A DNA stretch of 64,000 nucleotides. Origin: Clostridium pasteurianum BC1 (GTDB lineage Bacteria > Bacillota > Clostridia > Clostridiales > Clostridiaceae). Under the pieces are notes generated by a model that saw only the letters and a program-made list of their open reading frames with translations, made no database searches and was not told where the DNA came from. The translations under genes and the position numbers were made by a program. Numbering within the stretch: position 1 is the first letter of the stretch; each line of letters starts with the position of its first letter. Below are positions 61,573 through 64,000 of this stretch, piece after piece. The stretch is from contig NC_021182.1 in the NCBI RefSeq assembly GCF_000389635.1, forward strand, positions 2,294,001-2,358,000, given 5' to 3'.

Positions 61573-62994
61573 ATGACTAAAATAAAGATCTCTAATGAAA
61601 AATTTAAATATGAAATATATAATATATTTCATTTGTTTTATGATGAAATAAAATTTGTAAATGATGATGAATATGATTACCAAGTTATAATTAAAGAGAA
61701 TAATCTGCAAATTTTATATAATAATACATGTGAAAACTACATTTTTGAAGAAAAGCTCACAGAAAAAGAAAATGTGAAAAAAATTTTGTACAAATATGTA
61801 AATAAAATTACAAATGTGGAAATTCCCTGGGGAACCCTTGTGGGTATTAGACCCACTAAAATAGCATTAAAGCTTATGAAAGATGGGAAAAAACAGGAGG
61901 AAATAAGGGAGTACTTTAAAGAGCATAGTTTAACGAGAGCAGATAAAGCAGAGCTCTGCATAGATGTAGCAACGGCTGAAGAGTCTATTGTGAATAAGGA
62001 CACTAATTCTATAAGTGTATATATAGGTATGCCCTTTTGCCCTACAAGATGCCTTTATTGCAGCTTTATATCGGATACTATACAAAACTGTAAGGATGTA
62101 ATAGAGTCTTATTTAAAGGCAATGTATTATGAAATAGAAAACATATCTACTTATATTAAGAAAAAGGGTCTTTCCATAGAATGTGTATATTTCGGAGGCG
62201 GTACTCCCACGTCTATAGGCAATGAACAATTTGAAGAAACTATGGCTAAGATATATAATAGTTTTATAAAGGATAATAATGTAAAGGAATTTACAGTGGA
62301 ATGCGGAAGACCTGATAGTATTACAGTAGAAAAGCTTAACACATTAAAAAAATATGGAGTTCATAGAATAAGTATAAACCCTCAAACTATGAATGATACT
62401 ACCCTTAGGCTTATAGGCAGAGGACATAACTCTAAGGATGTAATAGATAAATTTAGGCTTGCCAGAGGCATAGGTTTTGATAACATAAATGTGGATATAA
62501 TTGTAGGCCTTCCAGGAGAAGGCTTAAAAGAAATTGAATATACTTGCAGTAAAATTTTACAGTTAAGTCCGGATAGCTTAACTGTTCATGGTATGTCCTT
62601 AAAAAGAGGATCAAAGCTGCATCAAAATATATTGAATAACATTTATATGAAGGTAGCTATGCAAGATGAGCTTAACAAAATGTATGATGAAACAGTAAAG
62701 CTTTCTAAGGCTTTAAAGCTTAAACCCTACTATATGTATAGACAAAAAAACATGGTGGGAAACATGGAGAATGTAGGCTATTCAAGCTTAGGCAAGGAAT
62801 GCATATATAATATAGAAATGATTGAAGAAAGGCAGACTATTATAGCCATAGGAGCTAATGCAGTTTCTAAAATTATATTTTTAGAGGAAAACAGATTGGA
62901 AAGATTCCCTAATGTTAAAGATGTAAGGGAATATACTAAAAGGATAGAAGAAAAAGTTAAAAGTAAAATAAAATTTCTAAATGAATTATACTGA
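61573..62994 (+). CDS. hemZ: Coproporphyrinogen dehydrogenase HemZ-type radical SAM protein
   Basis: This 473 aa protein has an N-terminal region of ~145 residues typical of HemZ, then the radical SAM motif C156xxxC160xxC163 (FCPTRCLYCSF), the YFGGGTPT loop, and RISINPQTMNDTTLRLIGR. HemZ/HemN enzymes act in anaerobic haem synthesis; other members are HemW-like chaperones, and the exact reaction is not proven for clostridial HemZ. TGGAGAAAAT precedes ATG 61573. Confidence 0.9.
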   Translation: MTKIKISNEKFKYEIYNIFHLFYDEIKFVNDDEYDYQVIIKENNLQILYNNTCENYIFEEKLTEKENVKKILYKYVNKITNVEIPWGTLVGIRPTKIALKLMKDGKKQEEIREYFKEHSLTRADKAELCIDVATAEESIVNKDTNSISVYIGMPFCPTRCLYCSFISDTIQNCKDVIESYLKAMYYEIENISTYIKKKGLSIECVYFGGGTPTSIGNEQFEETMAKIYNSFIKDNNVKEFTVECGRPDSITVEKLNTLKKYGVHRISINPQTMNDTTLRLIGRGHNSKDVIDKFRLARGIGFDNINVDIIVGLPGEGLKEIEYTCSKILQLSPDSLTVHGMSLKRGSKLHQNILNNIYMKVAMQDELNKMYDETVKLSKALKLKPYYMYRQKNMVGNMENVGYSSLGKECIYNIEMIEERQTIIAIGANAVSKIIFLEENRLERFPNVKDVREYTKRIEEKVKSKIKFLNELY

Positions 62995-63009
62995 TTAGGA
63001 GGATGCAAA

Positions 63010-64000
63010 ATGGCAATTCAAGCACCAAAGGGTACAAAAGATATGCTGCCACAAAATGCCTATAAATGGTACTACATAGAGGATAAATTAAGACATATTG
63101 CAGCAACTTATGCCTGTAGAGAAATAAGAACCCCTGCTTTTGAGAGTACTGAATTATTTGAGAGAGGTGTAGGTGATACTACAGATGTAGTTCAAAAGGA
63201 AATGTATACCTTTGAAGATAAGGGGGGGAGAAGTGTAACTCTTAAACCGGAAGGAACGTCACCAGCAGTAAGAGCTTTTGTGGAAAATTCACTTTTTAAT
63301 GAAGCTCAGCCAACTAAACTGTATTATTTTACACCTGTTTTCAGATATGAAAATGTTCAAAAGGGAAGACTAAGAGAGCACCATCAGTTTGGTATAGAAA
63401 TTTTTGGATCAAAGGAAGCTTCTTTGGATGCAGAAATTATAAGTCTTGCCATGAGAGCTTTTAGAGAATTTGGAATAAGGGGTCTTAAATTAAACATAAA
63501 CAATATAGGGTGTCCAAAGTGTAGAAAAACCTATAATGATGCTTTAAAAGCATATTTAAAGGAAAATTATGATGATTTATGTGATGTATGTAAATCAAGA
63601 TTTGAAAAGAATCCTATGAGAATATTGGATTGTAAAAATAAAGATTGTAAGAAAATTGTAGAAGGTGCACCTGTCATACTGGATTATGTATGTGACGATT
63701 GCAGAGAACACTTTGATAAATTACAAAGCTATCTTACTGCTCTTGGCATAGAATTTAAGATAGACCCACTTATAGTAAGAGGACTTGATTATTATACTAA
63801 AACAGTATTTGAGATTATAAATAAGGATATTACTGTTTGCGGCGGAGGAAGATATGATGGCTTAATTCAGGAAATAGGAGGGCCAGAAATGCCAGCAGTA
63901 GGATTTGGCATGGGACTTGAAAGGCTTATACTTACCTTAGAAGAAGAGGGAATAGAAATTCCAAAGTCTAATTATATAGATTTATATATTGCATCAATGG
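63010..64000 (+). CDS. hisS: Histidyl-tRNA synthetase, N-terminal part (cut by window end)
   Basis: The frame is open from ATG 63010 to the window edge (330 codons). It starts [14 protein letters not shown] and has class II motif 2 ([24 protein letters not shown]), the histidine loops [15 protein letters not shown]-type and CGGGRYDGL, and motif 3 in [12 protein letters not shown] zinc-ribbon-like insertion with [17 protein letters not shown] and CDDC lies near residues 168-240, as in many clostridial HisS. TAGGAGGA (62996-63003) is the binding site, 15 bases after hemZ. Confidence 0.96.
   Translation, partial: MAIQAPKGTKDMLPQNAYKWYYIEDKLRHIAATYACREIRTPAFESTELFERGVGDTTDVVQKEMYTFEDKGGRSVTLKPEGTSPAVRAFVENSLFNEAQPTKLYYFTPVFRYENVQKGRLREHHQFGIEIFGSKEASLDAEIISLAMRAFREFGIRGLKLNINNIGCPKCRKTYNDALKAYLKENYDDLCDVCKSRFEKNPMRILDCKNKDCKKIVEGAPVILDYVCDDCREHFDKLQSYLTALGIEFKIDPLIVRGLDYYTKTVFEIINKDITVCGGGRYDGLIQEIGGPEMPAVGFGMGLERLILTLEEEGIEIPKSNYIDLYIASM

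Noticed and set aside
1-64000. tRNA or rRNA genes
   Set aside because: No cloverleaf-like or rRNA-like sequence was noticed on reading; a tRNAscan run would be decisive.

Overview
The window is AT-rich DNA from a Clostridium-type anaerobe (cluster I, Clostridium sensu stricto style). Evidence for this is strong AGGAGG-type ribosome binding sites with frequent TTG/GTG starts, a Spo0E-like sporulation phosphatase, strict-anaerobe enzymes (hybrid cluster protein, flavodiiron protein, several radical SAM enzymes), and the conserved clostridial block ruvA-ruvB-queA-tgt-yajC-scfA-scfB-secD-secF-apt-relA-hemZ-hisS. No rRNA, tRNA or CRISPR array was seen.

1-6 kb: the tail of a transposon gene, then a six-gene operon coupling a lipid-carrier glycosylation module (GT2, DUF2304, SMR-like carrier, GT39) to an OmpR-type regulator and its histidine kinase. 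A PhoB-like direct repeat lies in front of it. 6-21 kb: accessory DNA bounded by repeats. A ~1 kb unit (candidate structured RNA plus a 64-66 residue Cys-rich protein) occurs at 6.8-7.8 and 19.1-20.0 kb, and a second ~150 bp sequence occurs in opposite orientations at 7.8 and 20.7 kb. Between them lie an epoxide hydrolase/AraC pair, a decayed esterase, PadR, Fic and ParE-like genes, a repeat protein-MoxR-VWA operon, an isochorismatase-like hydrolase and a DUF5050 lipoprotein.

21-29 kb: Spo0E, then a compositionally distinct pair: an acyl-CoA dehydrogenase fused to an EtfA domain and a rubredoxin, and a flavodiiron protein. These look like a two-protein path from acyl-CoA to O2 or NO. A cupredoxin lipoprotein, a recombinase scar, a CmpB-family membrane protein, a frameshifted IS200/IS605 tnpB element and a KDG-type sugar kinase follow. 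29-43 kb: an IS110 transposase with a candidate bridge-RNA region, hcp, a PLL-type lectin, cell-surface genes, a polysaccharide deacetylase and a NitT/TauT-type ABC transporter whose permease carries a Met/His/Asp-rich tail.

43-64 kb: small redox and regulatory genes, then the housekeeping block: Holliday junction branch migration (ruvAB), queuosine tRNA modification (queA, tgt), Sec accessory proteins (yajC, secD, secF), the SCIFF ranthipeptide and its radical SAM maturase, a RecJ-like protein with eroded catalytic motifs, apt, relA, an MBL hydrolase, hemZ and hisS (cut by the window edge). Four ~162 bp MITE-like repeats with TAAGGCA...TGCCTTA ends sit between genes at 34.5, 45.5, 50.7 and 58.4 kb. 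A collapsed relative appears to form the hairpin between the SCIFF peptide gene and its maturase.
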